NCBI RefSeq assembly: GCF_007859325.1
Contig: NZ_VOHK01000002.1
Location: forward strand, 62,001 to 126,000
Source of the DNA: Luteimonas marina
GTDB taxonomy: Bacteria; Pseudomonadota; Gammaproteobacteria; Xanthomonadales; Xanthomonadaceae
Direction of reading: 5' to 3'
DNA: 64,000 nucleotides
Shown here: piece by piece, positions 10,879 to 18,902 of the stretch
How positions within the stretch are numbered: the first letter of the stretch is position 1
Layout of the letters: the number at the start of each line of letters is the position of its first letter
The notes under the pieces: generated by a model
Seen by the model: only the letters and a program-made list of their open reading frames with translations
What the model was told of the DNA's origin: nothing
Database searches by the model: none
Position numbers and translations under genes: made by a program

Positions 10879-13170
10879 ATGACCACCGTGACGACCCTGG
10901 GTTTCCCGCGCATCGGCGCCAGGCGCGAGCTCAAGCGCGCACTGGAAGCCTTCTGGCGCGGCGAGACCGACGCCGACGCCCTGCAGCGCACCGCCCGCGG
11001 CCTGCGCGAGACCCACTGGACCCTGCAGCGCGACGCCGGCGCCACGCAGGTACCGTGCAACGACTTCACGCTCTACGACCACGTGCTCGACGCCGCCTTC
11101 GGCTTCGACGCCATCCCCGAACGCTACCGCGCGCTGGCCGACGCCGATCCGCTGGCCGGCTACTTCGCGCTCGCGCGCGGCCACCAGAAGGACGGCGTCG
11201 ACCTGCACGCGCTGGAGATGACCAAGTGGTTCGACACCAACTACCACTACCTCGTGCCCGAGCTGCACGCCGGCCAGCAGTTCCGCCTGCGCGGCGACAA
11301 GCCGCTCGCGCAGTTCCTCGAAGCCAAGGCGCTGGGCCTGGACGCGCGCCCGGTGCTGCTCGGCCCGGTGAGCTTCCTGCTGCTGGCCAAGACCACCGAC
11401 GGCAGCGACCGCCTCGCCCTCCTCGACCGCCTGCTGCCGGCCTATGCCGAACTGCTGCAGCAACTGAAGGATGCAGGTGCGACGTGGGTGCAGCTCGACG
11501 AGCCCTGCCTGGTGCTCGACCTCGACGAGGCGGCGCGTGCGGCGTATCGCCAGGCCTATGACGTGCTCTCCCAGTTCGTGCGCCCGAAGCTGTTGCTGGC
11601 CACCTACTTCGGCGCGCTGGCCGACAACCTGCCGCTGGCGGCCGCGCTGCCGGCCGACGGCCTGCACGTGGACCTGGTGCGCGCGCCCGAGCAGCTCGAA
11701 GCCGTGCTCGGCCTGCTGCCGGAAAGCCGCGTGCTGTCGCTGGGCCTGGTCGACGGCCGCAACATCTGGCGCAGCGATCTCGACAAGGCGCTCGAACTCG
11801 CGCGGCGCGCGCGCGGACGCCTCGGCGCGGACCGCGTCTGGCTGGCGCCCTCGTGCTCGCTGCTGCACTTGCCGGTCGACCTCGACCACGAGAAGGCGCT
11901 GCCGGCCGACCTGCGCTCGTGGCTGTCGTTCGCGAAGCAGAAGCTCGGCGAGCTGCGCGTGCTGGCCGATGCGCTCGACGGCAAGACCGACAGCGACGCC
12001 AGGCTCGCCGATGCGCGCGACCGCATCGCCTCGCGCAAGGCTTCCGCGCGCGTGCATCGCCGCGAGGTGGCCACGCGCGTCGCCGGGCTGGTGCCGGGCG
12101 CATCCGGCCGCCACGCGCCCTACCCGGCCCGCGAGGCCGCGCAGGCGCGGCGCTTGGCGCTGCCGGCGTTCCCGACCACCACGATCGGCTCGTTCCCGCA
12201 GACGCACGAGGTGCGCGAGGCCCGCGCGCGGAACAGGTCAGGCAAGCTGTCCGACGCCGACTACAACACCTTCCTCGCCGCCGAGACCGCGAAGTGCGTG
12301 CGCCTGCAGGAAGACATCGGCATCGACGTCCTGGTGCACGGCGAGTTCGAGCGCAACGACATGGTCGAGTACTTCGGCGAGCAGCTCGACGGCTTCGCGT
12401 TCACGAAGAACGGCTGGGTGCAGAGCTACGGCTCGCGCTGCGTGAAGCCGCCGGTGATCTTCGGCGACGTCTCGCGCCCGGCGCCGATGACCGTGCGCTG
12501 GACGCAATACGCACAGTCGCTGACGCAGCGCCCGATGAAGGGCATGCTGACCGGCCCGGTGACGGTGCTGCAGTGGTCGTTCGTGCGCGACGACCAGCCG
12601 CGCGCGGCGACCTGCCGGCAGATCGCGCTGGCGCTGCGCGACGAGGTGCTCGATCTCGAGGCGGCGGGCATCGGCATCATCCAGATCGACGAGCCCGCGC
12701 TGCGCGAGGGCCTGCCGCTGCGCCGCTCGGCCTGGAAGCAGTACCTGGGCTGGGCGGTGGACTGCTTCCGCATCAGCGCCTCGAACGTGGCCGACGACAC
12801 CCAGATCCACACCCACATGTGCTACTCGGAGTTCAACGACATCATCGAGGCGGTGGCGGCGATGGACGCGGACGTGATCTCGATCGAAACCTCGCGCTCG
12901 CGCATGGAGCTGCTGGATGCGTTCGCGAAATTCCGCTACCCGAACGGCATCGGCCCCGGCGTCTACGACATCCACTCGCCGCGCGTGCCGAACGTCGGCG
13001 AGATGGTCGCGCTGCTGGAGAAGGCGAAGGCGGTGATCCCGGCGTCGCAGCTGTGGGTCAACCCCGACTGCGGCCTGAAGACGCGCGGATGGCCGGAAAC
13101 GCGCGCGGCGCTGGAGGCGATGGTCGTAGCGGCGAAGGCGCTGCGCGACGACGCGGCGAAGGCGGCCTGA
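10879..13170 (+). CDS. metE: Cobalamin-independent methionine synthase
   Basis: A 763-residue MetE, starting [19 protein letters not shown]. An in-frame ATG 15 bases upstream (MRTRN) is possible, but the family starts at the chosen one, which has GAGG 9 bases before it. It transfers the methyl group of 5-methyltetrahydrofolate-triglutamate directly to homocysteine. Zinc ligands are visible in [10 protein letters not shown] (His and Cys) and [11 protein letters not shown] (Cys). The folate-side N-terminal domain and catalytic C-terminal domain (from [12 protein letters not shown] on) are both complete. It stands behind a cobalamin riboswitch, so it should be made when B12 is scarce. This implies a B12-dependent MetH elsewhere. 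Confidence 0.96.
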   Translation: MTTVTTLGFPRIGARRELKRALEAFWRGETDADALQRTARGLRETHWTLQRDAGATQVPCNDFTLYDHVLDAAFGFDAIPERYRALADADPLAGYFALARGHQKDGVDLHALEMTKWFDTNYHYLVPELHAGQQFRLRGDKPLAQFLEAKALGLDARPVLLGPVSFLLLAKTTDGSDRLALLDRLLPAYAELLQQLKDAGATWVQLDEPCLVLDLDEAARAAYRQAYDVLSQFVRPKLLLATYFGALADNLPLAAALPADGLHVDLVRAPEQLEAVLGLLPESRVLSLGLVDGRNIWRSDLDKALELARRARGRLGADRVWLAPSCSLLHLPVDLDHEKALPADLRSWLSFAKQKLGELRVLADALDGKTDSDARLADARDRIASRKASARVHRREVATRVAGLVPGASGRHAPYPAREAAQARRLALPAFPTTTIGSFPQTHEVREARARNRSGKLSDADYNTFLAAETAKCVRLQEDIGIDVLVHGEFERNDMVEYFGEQLDGFAFTKNGWVQSYGSRCVKPPVIFGDVSRPAPMTVRWTQYAQSLTQRPMKGMLTGPVTVLQWSFVRDDQPRAATCRQIALALRDEVLDLEAAGIGIIQIDEPALREGLPLRRSAWKQYLGWAVDCFRISASNVADDTQIHTHMCYSEFNDIIEAVAAMDADVISIETSRSRMELLDAFAKFRYPNGIGPGVYDIHSPRVPNVGEMVALLEKAKAVIPASQLWVNPDCGLKTRGWPETRAALEAMVVAAKALRDDAAKAA

Positions 13171-13265
13171 AGGCGCGCCTGCAGGGGCAGGCGGCGGCCG
13201 CGGGTGGGGGGCGGTATCATGCTGGCTCCCGCCCATTTCCCACCCGACAGCACAGGAAACCGACC

Positions 13266-14159
13266 GTGGCAATCAACCAGCAGCAGCGTGACAGGATCGC
13301 TTCCGGCCAGGGCTTCATCGCCGCGCTCGACCAGAGCGGCGGCAGCACGCCCAAGGCGCTCAAGCTCTACGGCATCGAAGAATCGGCCTATTCCGGCGAC
13401 GCCGAGATGTTCGCGCTGGTGCACGCGATGCGCAGCCGCATCGTCACCAGTCCCGCCTTCGGCGGCGAACGCGTGCTCGGCGCGATCCTGTTCGAGCGCA
13501 CCATGGACGACAGCTTCGGCGGCAAGGACGCGGTCGCCTACCTGTGGGAAGACAAGGGCGTGGTGCCGTTCCTGAAGATCGACAAGGGCCTGGCCGACGA
13601 GGCCGACGGCGTGCAGCTGCTCAAGCCGATCCCGGGGCTGTCCGACCTGCTGGCGCGGGCGAAGGCCAAGGGCGTGTTCGGCACCAAGGAGCGCTCGGTG
13701 ATCAAGGCCAACAACGCGGCCGGCATCGCCGCGGTGCTCGACCAGCAGTTCGACCTGGGCCAGCAGGTGCTCGACGCCGGGCTGGTGCCGATCATCGAGC
13801 CGGAGGTCGACATCAAGGCCGCCGACAAGGAAGCCATCGAGGTCGAACTGAAGAAGGGGCTGCTGGCGCGCCTGGACAAGGTCGATCCGCAGACGCCGGT
13901 GGTGCTCAAGCTCACCCTGCCGAGCGTGGACGGGTATTTCCGGGAGCTGGTCGACCACCCGAGCGTGCTCAAGGTGGTGGCGCTGTCGGGCGGCTACAGC
14001 CGCGACGACGCCAACGCGAAGCTGGCGAAGAATCCCGGCGTGATCGCCAGCTTCAGCCGCGCGCTGAGCGAAGGGCTGAGCGCGCAGCAGAGCGACGCCG
14101 AGTTCAACGCGGCGCTGGATGCGGCGATCGAGTCGATCTATCGCGCCTCGATTGCCTGA
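13266..14159 (+). CDS. Fructose-bisphosphate aldolase class I
   Basis: A 297-residue class I (Schiff-base) aldolase of the short bacterial type. It starts at GTG 13266 (AINQQQRDRIASGQGFIAALDQSGGSTPKAL), with AGGAAA about 6 bases upstream. Characteristic segments are ALDQSGGSTPK, LKIDKGLADE and IIEPEVDIK. VVLKLTLPS carries the expected Schiff-base lysine, and VVALSGGYSRDDA follows it. It cleaves fructose 1,6-bisphosphate to dihydroxyacetone phosphate and glyceraldehyde 3-phosphate and needs no metal. It lies 95 bases after metE and has its own intrinsic terminator. Confidence 0.93.
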   Translation: MAINQQQRDRIASGQGFIAALDQSGGSTPKALKLYGIEESAYSGDAEMFALVHAMRSRIVTSPAFGGERVLGAILFERTMDDSFGGKDAVAYLWEDKGVVPFLKIDKGLADEADGVQLLKPIPGLSDLLARAKAKGVFGTKERSVIKANNAAGIAAVLDQQFDLGQQVLDAGLVPIIEPEVDIKAADKEAIEVELKKGLLARLDKVDPQTPVVLKLTLPSVDGYFRELVDHPSVLKVVALSGGYSRDDANAKLAKNPGVIASFSRALSEGLSAQQSDAEFNAALDAAIESIYRASIA

Positions 14160-14181
14160 ACCTGGCTGCAGACGCATCAGA

Positions 14182-14208
14182 AGCCGGCGCGGAAGCGCCG
14201 GCTTTTTC
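14182..14208 (+). terminator. Rho-independent terminator after the aldolase gene
   Basis: GCCGGCGC-GGAA-GCGCCGGC followed by TTTTTC, 23 bases after the aldolase stop. An 8-bp perfect stem with a GGAA loop and T-tract. Confidence 0.9.
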
Positions 14209-14245
14209 ATGGGCGCTGGCTGGAGGCAGGAAGGCCGTGCCTTGG

Positions 14246-14283
14246 CTCCCTCCCCCGCCTGCGGGGGAGGGTTGGGGTGGGGG
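14246..14283. repeat. CCCTCCCCCGC hairpin repeat
   Basis: CCCTCCCCC-GCCTGC-GGGGGAGGG followed by TTGGGGTGGGGG. This hairpin plus G-rich tail is a dispersed repeat type known from Xanthomonadaceae. It lies in the gap between the aldolase terminator and the nicotinamidase gene. The four G-runs of the plus strand could also form a quadruplex. Confidence 0.6.
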
Positions 14284-14349
14284 CCAGCCGAAGCCATTCC
14301 CGCTACCCCGCCATGACCGCCTGCTACGCTGACATCGAGGCTTCCCCCA

Positions 14350-14991
14350 ATGCCCACACTCCCCGCCACCACCGCCCTGCTCGTGATCGACCTGCAGCCG
14401 GACTTCATGCCCGGCGGCGCGCTGGCCTGCCATGAGGGCGACGCCATCGTGCCCGGCATCGCCGCCCTGCTGGCGTCGCGCCGCTACCGGACCGTCGTCG
14501 CCACCCAGGACTGGCATCCGCCCGGCCACGCCTCGTTCGCCTCCAGCCATCCCGGCCGCGCACCGTTCGAAACCATCGCACTGCACGGCCAGCCGCAGGT
14601 GCTCTGGCCCGACCATTGCGTGCAGGGCACGCCCGGCGCCGCGCTCGACCCGCGCGTGGACTGGCGCGCGGCCGACCTGATCCTGCGCAAGGGCACGAAT
14701 CCGCAGGTCGATTCCTACAGCGCCTTCCGTGAAAACCACGGCCCCGGCGGCACCCGCCCGTCGACCGGACTGGCCGGCTGGCTGCGCGAGCGCGGCATCG
14801 ACGACGTGCACCTGTGCGGGCTCGCGCGCGACTACTGCGTGCTGTGGTCGGCGCAGGACGCGGCGGCGGCGGGATTGCGCGTGCGCTTCCTGTGGGAGCT
14901 GACCCGGCCGGTCACGCCGGACGGCGACGCGTCGACGCGCGAGGCGCTGCGCACCGCCGGCGTCGACATCGACAATCGCGACATTCCGTAG
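14350..14991 (+). CDS. pncA: Nicotinamidase (isochorismatase fold)
   Basis: A 213-residue nicotinamidase that converts nicotinamide to nicotinate in NAD salvage. The catalytic triad is visible as D14 (LLVIDLQPDF), K114 (LILRKGTNP) and C163 (GLARDYCVLW). The metal ligands are D54, H56 and H60 in ATQDWHPPGH. Length and motif order match E. coli PncA. The TAG stop at 14989-14991 lies inside the first bases of a palindromic repeat that separates it from the convergent purU. A plain upstream gap follows the aldolase terminator, so it likely has its own promoter. Confidence 0.95.
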   Translation: MPTLPATTALLVIDLQPDFMPGGALACHEGDAIVPGIAALLASRRYRTVVATQDWHPPGHASFASSHPGRAPFETIALHGQPQVLWPDHCVQGTPGAALDPRVDWRAADLILRKGTNPQVDSYSAFRENHGPGGTRPSTGLAGWLRERGIDDVHLCGLARDYCVLWSAQDAAAAGLRVRFLWELTRPVTPDGDASTREALRTAGVDIDNRDIP

Positions 14992-15050
14992 GTCGGGGCT
15001 ACGCCCCCGACGCTCTGTTTTCGCGCGTCGGGGGCGTAGCCCCGACCTAC
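14988..15050. repeat. Palindrome, GTAGGTCGGGGCTACGCCCC family
   Basis: A 25-base arm GTAGGTCGGGGCTACGCCCC..., a short centre CTCTGTTTTCGCG and the inverse arm ending CCCCGACCTAC. It fills the whole space between convergent pncA and purU and includes the pncA stop codon. A second member is at 27865-27937. It may serve as a bidirectional transcript end. Confidence 0.88.
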
Positions 15051-15051
15051 G

Positions 15052-15903
15052 TCAGCGAAACACCACCGTGCGATGCCCGTTGAGCAGGATGCGATGCTCG
15101 ACGTGCAGCCGCACCGCGCGCGCCAGCACGCGCGATTCGACGTCGCTGCCGATGCGGATCAGCGCGGCCGGCGTCATCGCATGGTCGACGTGGGCCACGT
15201 CCTGTTCGATGATCGGGCCCTCGTCGAGGTCGCCGGTCACGTAGTGCGCGGTGGCGCCGATGATCTTGACCCCGCGCGCGTGCGCCTGGTGGTAGGGCTG
15301 CGCGCCCTTGAAGCTGGGCAGGAAGCTGTGGTGGATGTTGATCGCGCGGCCGGCGAGCGCATCGCACAGCCCCGGCGACAGGATCTGCATGTAGCGCGCC
15401 AGCACGACCAGGTCGATGCGCTCGCGTTCGACCAGGTCGAGGATCTGCCGTTCCTGCACCGGGCGATTGTCGGCGTCGACCGGCAGGTGGTGGAACGGCA
15501 CGCCGTAGGACGCAGCCAGCGGCGCGTAGTCCGCATGGTTGGAGGCGACCGCGGCGATGTCCGCAAGCAGCTGGCGGCTGTGGGTGCGGAACAGCAGGTC
15601 GTTGAGGCAGTGGCCCTGGCGGCTGACCAGCACCAGCAGGCGCGCACGCCGGCGCGTATCGTGCAGCTGCCAGTCCATCGCGTGCGCATCGGCCAGCGGC
15701 GCGAAGGCCGCGTGCACCGCGTCGATCCGCGCCGCATCGGGCGTGTCGAAATGCACGCGCAGGAAGAAGCGCCCCGACTCCGCATCGCCGAACTGCTGCG
15801 CATCGAGGATGTTGCAGCCGTGCTCGAACAGCAGCGAGGAGACGCGGAAGACGATTCCGGTGCGATCCGGGCAGGACAGGGTCAGGATGTGGTCCCGGGG
15901 CAT
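15052..15903 (-). CDS. purU: Formyltetrahydrofolate deformylase
   Basis: A 283-residue PurU. An N-terminal ACT domain covers about residues 5-85 (ILTLSCPDRTGIVFRVSSLL) and a formyltransferase-type catalytic domain follows. The Asn-His-Asp catalytic set is seen in NIHHSFLPSF and TGDLDEGPIIEQDV. It hydrolyses 10-formyltetrahydrofolate to formate and tetrahydrofolate, balancing one-carbon pools and supplying formate for PurT. In E. coli it is controlled by methionine and glycine through the ACT domain. It is convergent with pncA. Confidence 0.95.
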   Translation of the reverse strand: MPRDHILTLSCPDRTGIVFRVSSLLFEHGCNILDAQQFGDAESGRFFLRVHFDTPDAARIDAVHAAFAPLADAHAMDWQLHDTRRRARLLVLVSRQGHCLNDLLFRTHSRQLLADIAAVASNHADYAPLAASYGVPFHHLPVDADNRPVQERQILDLVERERIDLVVLARYMQILSPGLCDALAGRAINIHHSFLPSFKGAQPYHQAHARGVKIIGATAHYVTGDLDEGPIIEQDVAHVDHAMTPAALIRIGSDVESRVLARAVRLHVEHRILLNGHRTVVFR

Positions 15904-16014
15904 CGGCGGCGGTGCGGTGGCGATCGCGCGACTATGTCACACCGGCCCCGGCGGATGTGCGTTCGGTTTCCCGTGCAACCGCGCCGCCCGTGGCCGTCCT
16001 CCCTGCCCGGCAGG

Positions 16015-16272
16015 TCAGAGCCCCGTCTGCCGCTTCACCGCATCCTCGTGCAGCGATTCGTTGAGCTGGTCGACGATGGTCGTCCAGCTCGCGTCGGCCC
16101 CCAGCTGCTCGGCCAGGAACTGGCGCTGGCCGTCGTTCCAGAACGGCGCCTCGGCGATATGCACGTCGGCCTCCAGCTGGTGCTCGCGGATGAACCGGGC
16201 GATCGCGCGGTCGTCGGCATCGAGCCCTAGCTGCAGGAACAGGTTGCTCATCCTGGGTTCGGTATCGTCCAT
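16015..16272 (-). CDS. DUF2789 family protein
   Basis: An 85-residue protein, MDDTEPRMSNLFLQLGLDADD... The pattern LF-QLGL near the N-terminus, the middle APFWNDGQRQFLAEQL and the end WTTIVDQLNESL match the small DUF2789 family of proteobacteria, which has no known function. The start at 16272 is preferred over the internal ATG at 16251 because family members carry about 7-10 residues before the LF-QLGL motif. It lies 80 bases downstream of the thioesterase gene on the same strand. Confidence 0.75.
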   Translation of the reverse strand: MDDTEPRMSNLFLQLGLDADDRAIARFIREHQLEADVHIAEAPFWNDGQRQFLAEQLGADASWTTIVDQLNESLHEDAVKRQTGL

Positions 16273-16351
16273 CGTGCGTGCCCCGTGGCCTGGGTTGAAG
16301 TCGAACGCATCCTGCCACGCCGCCGGTCGATGCCGCGCAAAGACTGCTGGC

Positions 16352-16756
16352 TCAGCCGACCGGCCCCGGCAGCGCGGGCACCCGCGTCGGCGTCCCGTCC
16401 TCGTCCAGCGCGATCATCGTGAAGCGCCCGCGCGTGCACAGTTCGCGTTGGCCGCTCAGCAGGTCCTCGGCCACGACGTCCACCTGCACCTGCATCGAGG
16501 TGTTGCCGACCTCGACCACGCGCGCGACGGTTTCGACCAGCTGGCCCTGGCGGATCGGCAGGCGGAAGTCGACCTGGTCCGACCGCGCGGTGACCACGGT
16601 GCGGCGCGCATAGCGCGAGGCGGCGATGAAGGCGGCCTTGTCCATCCACGCCAGCGCCTGGCCGCCGAACAGGGTGCCGAGGTGGTTGGTGTGGTCGGGG
16701 AACACGATCTCCAGCATCCGCGCCTCGGTCGCGGGCGTGTCCGGCGCGGGCGTCAT
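16352..16756 (-). CDS. Acyl-CoA thioesterase, YciA-like hotdog protein
   Basis: A 134-residue single-hotdog thioesterase. The family signature HLGTLFGGQALAWMDKAAFIAASRYA holds the conserved G-G and the catalytic Asp (WMD). VDFRLPIRQGQLVETVARV and GNTSMQVQVDV complete the fold. It hydrolyses acyl-CoA thioesters, probably as a hexamer. Its start overlaps the stop of the thioredoxin gene by 4 bases (ATGA), so the two are translationally coupled. Confidence 0.88.
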   Translation of the reverse strand: MTPAPDTPATEARMLEIVFPDHTNHLGTLFGGQALAWMDKAAFIAASRYARRTVVTARSDQVDFRLPIRQGQLVETVARVVEVGNTSMQVQVDVVAEDLLSGQRELCTRGRFTMIALDEDGTPTRVPALPGPVG

Positions 16757-17103
16757 GCCGCGGATTCGGCGGGTTCGTCGAGATGCAGGCCCACCGCCTG
16801 CGCGATCTGCCCGGGCGCCTGGAAGCCGGCCAGTCGCCTGGCCTCGCTGCCGTCGCGGAACAGCGACAGCGTCGGCGTCTGGCGCAGGCCGAGGTCGCGG
16901 AAGAAATCCTCGCCGAGGATTTCCATCTTCACCTTCAGCAGCACCAGGCCGGCGGCGGCGTCTTCCCCGGCGAACTTCTGCAGCGATATCTCCAGCATCC
17001 TGCAGCCGGGGCAGTCGTCCTTGTAGTAGTCCACCAGCAGGCGCGGGTGCGCTTTGATGGCGGCGTGGTAGTCGTCAGGCGACGCGGCGTGCAGGGTCAG
17101 CAT
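16753..17103 (-). CDS. Thioredoxin-like protein with CPGC active site
   Basis: A 116-residue thioredoxin-fold protein without signal peptide. The redox motif CPGC is at residues 31-34 (DDCPGCRML) and the cis-proline region reads RQTPTLSLFRDG. The CPGC motif is closer to glutaredoxin/NrdH-like donors than to CGPC of TrxA. It overlaps the flavodoxin gene by 29 bases and the thioesterase gene by 4 bases, placing it in the nrdAB-flavodoxin cluster. A role as electron donor for ribonucleotide reductase is a reasonable inference from context. Confidence 0.85.
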   Translation of the reverse strand: MLTLHAASPDDYHAAIKAHPRLLVDYYKDDCPGCRMLEISLQKFAGEDAAAGLVLLKVKMEILGEDFFRDLGLRQTPTLSLFRDGSEARRLAGFQAPGQIAQAVGLHLDEPAESAA

Positions 17104-17554
17104 GGTCAGTGGTCTCGATGGAATCCAGGAGGTGGTCGGTCCAGCGCTTGATCGCCAGGGCGTCGCGTTCGCCGTGCGGCATCTGCTCGATCTCCAGCCG
17201 CGGATGGCGCGTGCCGAAGAAGTTCGCCATGCGCCGCACCGCGCCGCAGTAGTACTCCTCCCCCCACTGCGTCTCGCCGGTGCCGAACACGGCGAGGTTG
17301 CCGGGCTTGCCGACCGCCTCGACCAACTCGGCTATGAAGCGCTTCATCTCCGGCGGCGTGCGGCCGGCGTTGTCGGACCAGGAGCCGAGCAGGTACAGGT
17401 CGTGGCGGGGATCGTCGCCACCGGCCGCGAGCCCCTCGATATCGGCCTCGATCCAGGTCACCGCGTGGCCCAGCGCCTCGCAGCGCGCCCGCACGGCGCG
17501 CGCGACATCGCGCGTATTGCCGCTGAGTGATGAGAAGGCGATCAGGATGCGCAT
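17075..17554 (-). CDS. Flavodoxin in the nrdAB cluster
   Basis: A 159-residue flavodoxin starting MRILIAFSSLSGNTRDVA; the S-SLSGNT stretch is the FMN phosphate loop. The isoalloxazine regions are GSWSDNAGRTP and FGTGETQWGEEYYCGAV. The longer upstream extension reads through the repeat element and was rejected. It lies 126 bases downstream of nrdB, separated by a palindromic repeat, and its 3' end overlaps the thioredoxin gene. By analogy with YfaE or NrdI, it may reduce the diiron cofactor of NrdB, but this is inference from position. Confidence 0.87.
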   Translation of the reverse strand: MRILIAFSSLSGNTRDVARAVRARCEALGHAVTWIEADIEGLAAGGDDPRHDLYLLGSWSDNAGRTPPEMKRFIAELVEAVGKPGNLAVFGTGETQWGEEYYCGAVRRMANFFGTRHPRLEIEQMPHGERDALAIKRWTDHLLDSIETTDHADPARRVA

Positions 17555-17588
17555 GGCGTCAGTGGGTGGCAGGCGGTTCTCTTTCCTG

Positions 17589-17674
17589 CCGTCATCCCCG
17601 CGAAGGCGGGGATCCAGTGTCTTTGCAGCGGTGCGGCGAAAGACGCTGGGTTCCCGCCTTCGCGGGAACGACGG
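17589..17674. repeat. Inverted-repeat element, GTCATCCCCGCGAAGGCGGG family
   Basis: Left arm CCGTCATCCCCGCGAAGGCG with extension GGGATCCAGTGTCTTTGC; inverse right arm ends CGCGGGAACGACGG. It lies between nrdB and the flavodoxin gene. Its left arm is nearly identical over 34 bases to the segment inserted in recD at 52385. Confidence 0.88.
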
Positions 17675-17679
17675 ATTGG

Positions 17680-18741
17680 TTACAGATCGTCGAAGCCGTT
17701 GTCGGAGTTGGTCTTCTTGTACGACGCGTTGCGCATCTCGAAGAAGTCGGTCTTGGTCTCGGTGAAGTTGTCGGCGTAGGCCTTGATCCAGGGCATCACG
17801 TTGTCGGTGGCGTCCGAGTACAGCTTCTCGATGCCGAGCATGCCGGCCATCTTGTTGGCGCGGTACTTCACGTAGCGGATCATCTCGTCGACGTCGATGC
17901 CGTCGATGCCGTCGAGCACCTCGCCCGTCCACTGCGTCTCCAGCGCGATCGCATGCTCGAAGGCCTGGTGCACGTAGTCGGTCAGCTCGTCGGTCTGCAG
18001 CTCCGGGTTCTCGCCGACGATGGCGCGGATCACCTCGCTGATGAACTTGGTGTGCGCCAGCTCGTCGCGGTTGATGAAGCTGATGATCTTGCCGGTGCCG
18101 GTCATCCGGTTCTGGCGGACCAGGTTGTAGAAGTAGGCGAAGCCGGAATAGAAGTTGATGCCCTCCAGGATCGAGGACTGGATCAGCGAGCGCAGCAGGG
18201 TCTCGGCGGTCTTCTCGCGCATGAAGTCGTCGTACGACGCCATGATCGGCGCGTTGCGCTTCAGGATCGTGGGATGCGTGCGCGCCAGTTCGAACACGCG
18301 GTTCTGGTTGGCCAGGTCGGTGATCGAGGCCAGCACGTAGCTGTAGCTTTCGTTGTGGATCACCTCCTGCTGGCCGATGATCGCGGCGTTGGCGTGCGCG
18401 GCCGGGTCGGTGATGTATTCGGCGACGTTGTAGATGAAGCGCGTCTGCGGCGAGTCGAGCGTGGCCAGCAGGCCGATGATCGAGTCGTAGGCGTTCTTCT
18501 CGCGCGCCGAGAGCTCGCCGTACTGCTTGGCGTCGCCCTTCATGTCGACCTCGTCCGGGATCCAGAAATTGGTCGAGAGCTCCTTGTAGGCGCGGTAGAA
18601 CGACGGGTACGGGATGTCGTTCCAGTTGAGGATGCCGGAGGTCTTGCCGTTGATGATCCCGGTGGAGCGGTTGGGGTGGCGCGGCTCCAGGATCCGGATG
18701 CGGTCGAGCGGCGTGGCGGTCAATGGTGCGGTAGCGGACAT
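17680..18741 (-). CDS. nrdB: Ribonucleoside-diphosphate reductase class Ia, beta subunit
   Basis: A 353-residue radical-generating subunit. The diiron ligands and radical tyrosine align with E. coli NrdB: D96 (LLATLDSPQ), E126 and H129 (QQEVIHNE) and Y133 (SYSYVL), with EGINFYSGFAYFY and NRDELAHTKF supplying the remaining ligands. The tyrosine is retained, so this is a radical-Tyr enzyme and not a Tyr-less Ic type. It pairs with NrdA encoded 161 bases upstream. Hairpins in the intergenic region may set their ratio. Confidence 0.95.
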   Translation of the reverse strand: MSATAPLTATPLDRIRILEPRHPNRSTGIINGKTSGILNWNDIPYPSFYRAYKELSTNFWIPDEVDMKGDAKQYGELSAREKNAYDSIIGLLATLDSPQTRFIYNVAEYITDPAAHANAAIIGQQEVIHNESYSYVLASITDLANQNRVFELARTHPTILKRNAPIMASYDDFMREKTAETLLRSLIQSSILEGINFYSGFAYFYNLVRQNRMTGTGKIISFINRDELAHTKFISEVIRAIVGENPELQTDELTDYVHQAFEHAIALETQWTGEVLDGIDGIDVDEMIRYVKYRANKMAGMLGIEKLYSDATDNVMPWIKAYADNFTETKTDFFEMRNASYKKTNSDNGFDDL

Positions 18742-18794
18742 GGAAGCTTTCTCTGCTTGTCCGGCCGCTCGCGACCGGACCTTCTGGAGGAAAG

Positions 18795-18884
18795 CCCCCC
18801 TGAGTCAGGGGGGGCGCGCCGAAGGCGCGGGGGTATGGATGCAGGTGATGCAGGGTCCACGGTTCGCTTTGCGAACCGTGGAAG
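18795..18884 (-). repeat. Intercistronic hairpins between nrdA and nrdB
   Basis: Three stems lie in the 161-base gap: CCCCCC-TGAGTCA-GGGGGG (about 18796-18815), GCGCGCC-GAA-GGCGCG (about 18815-18830) and CCACGGTTCGC-TTT-GCGAACCGTGG (18858-18882), which is perfect over 11 bp. There is no T-tract, so they more likely stabilise or process the message than terminate it. Confidence 0.6.
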
Positions 18885-18902
18885 CGGAAGCGCGAATGCG
18901 CT

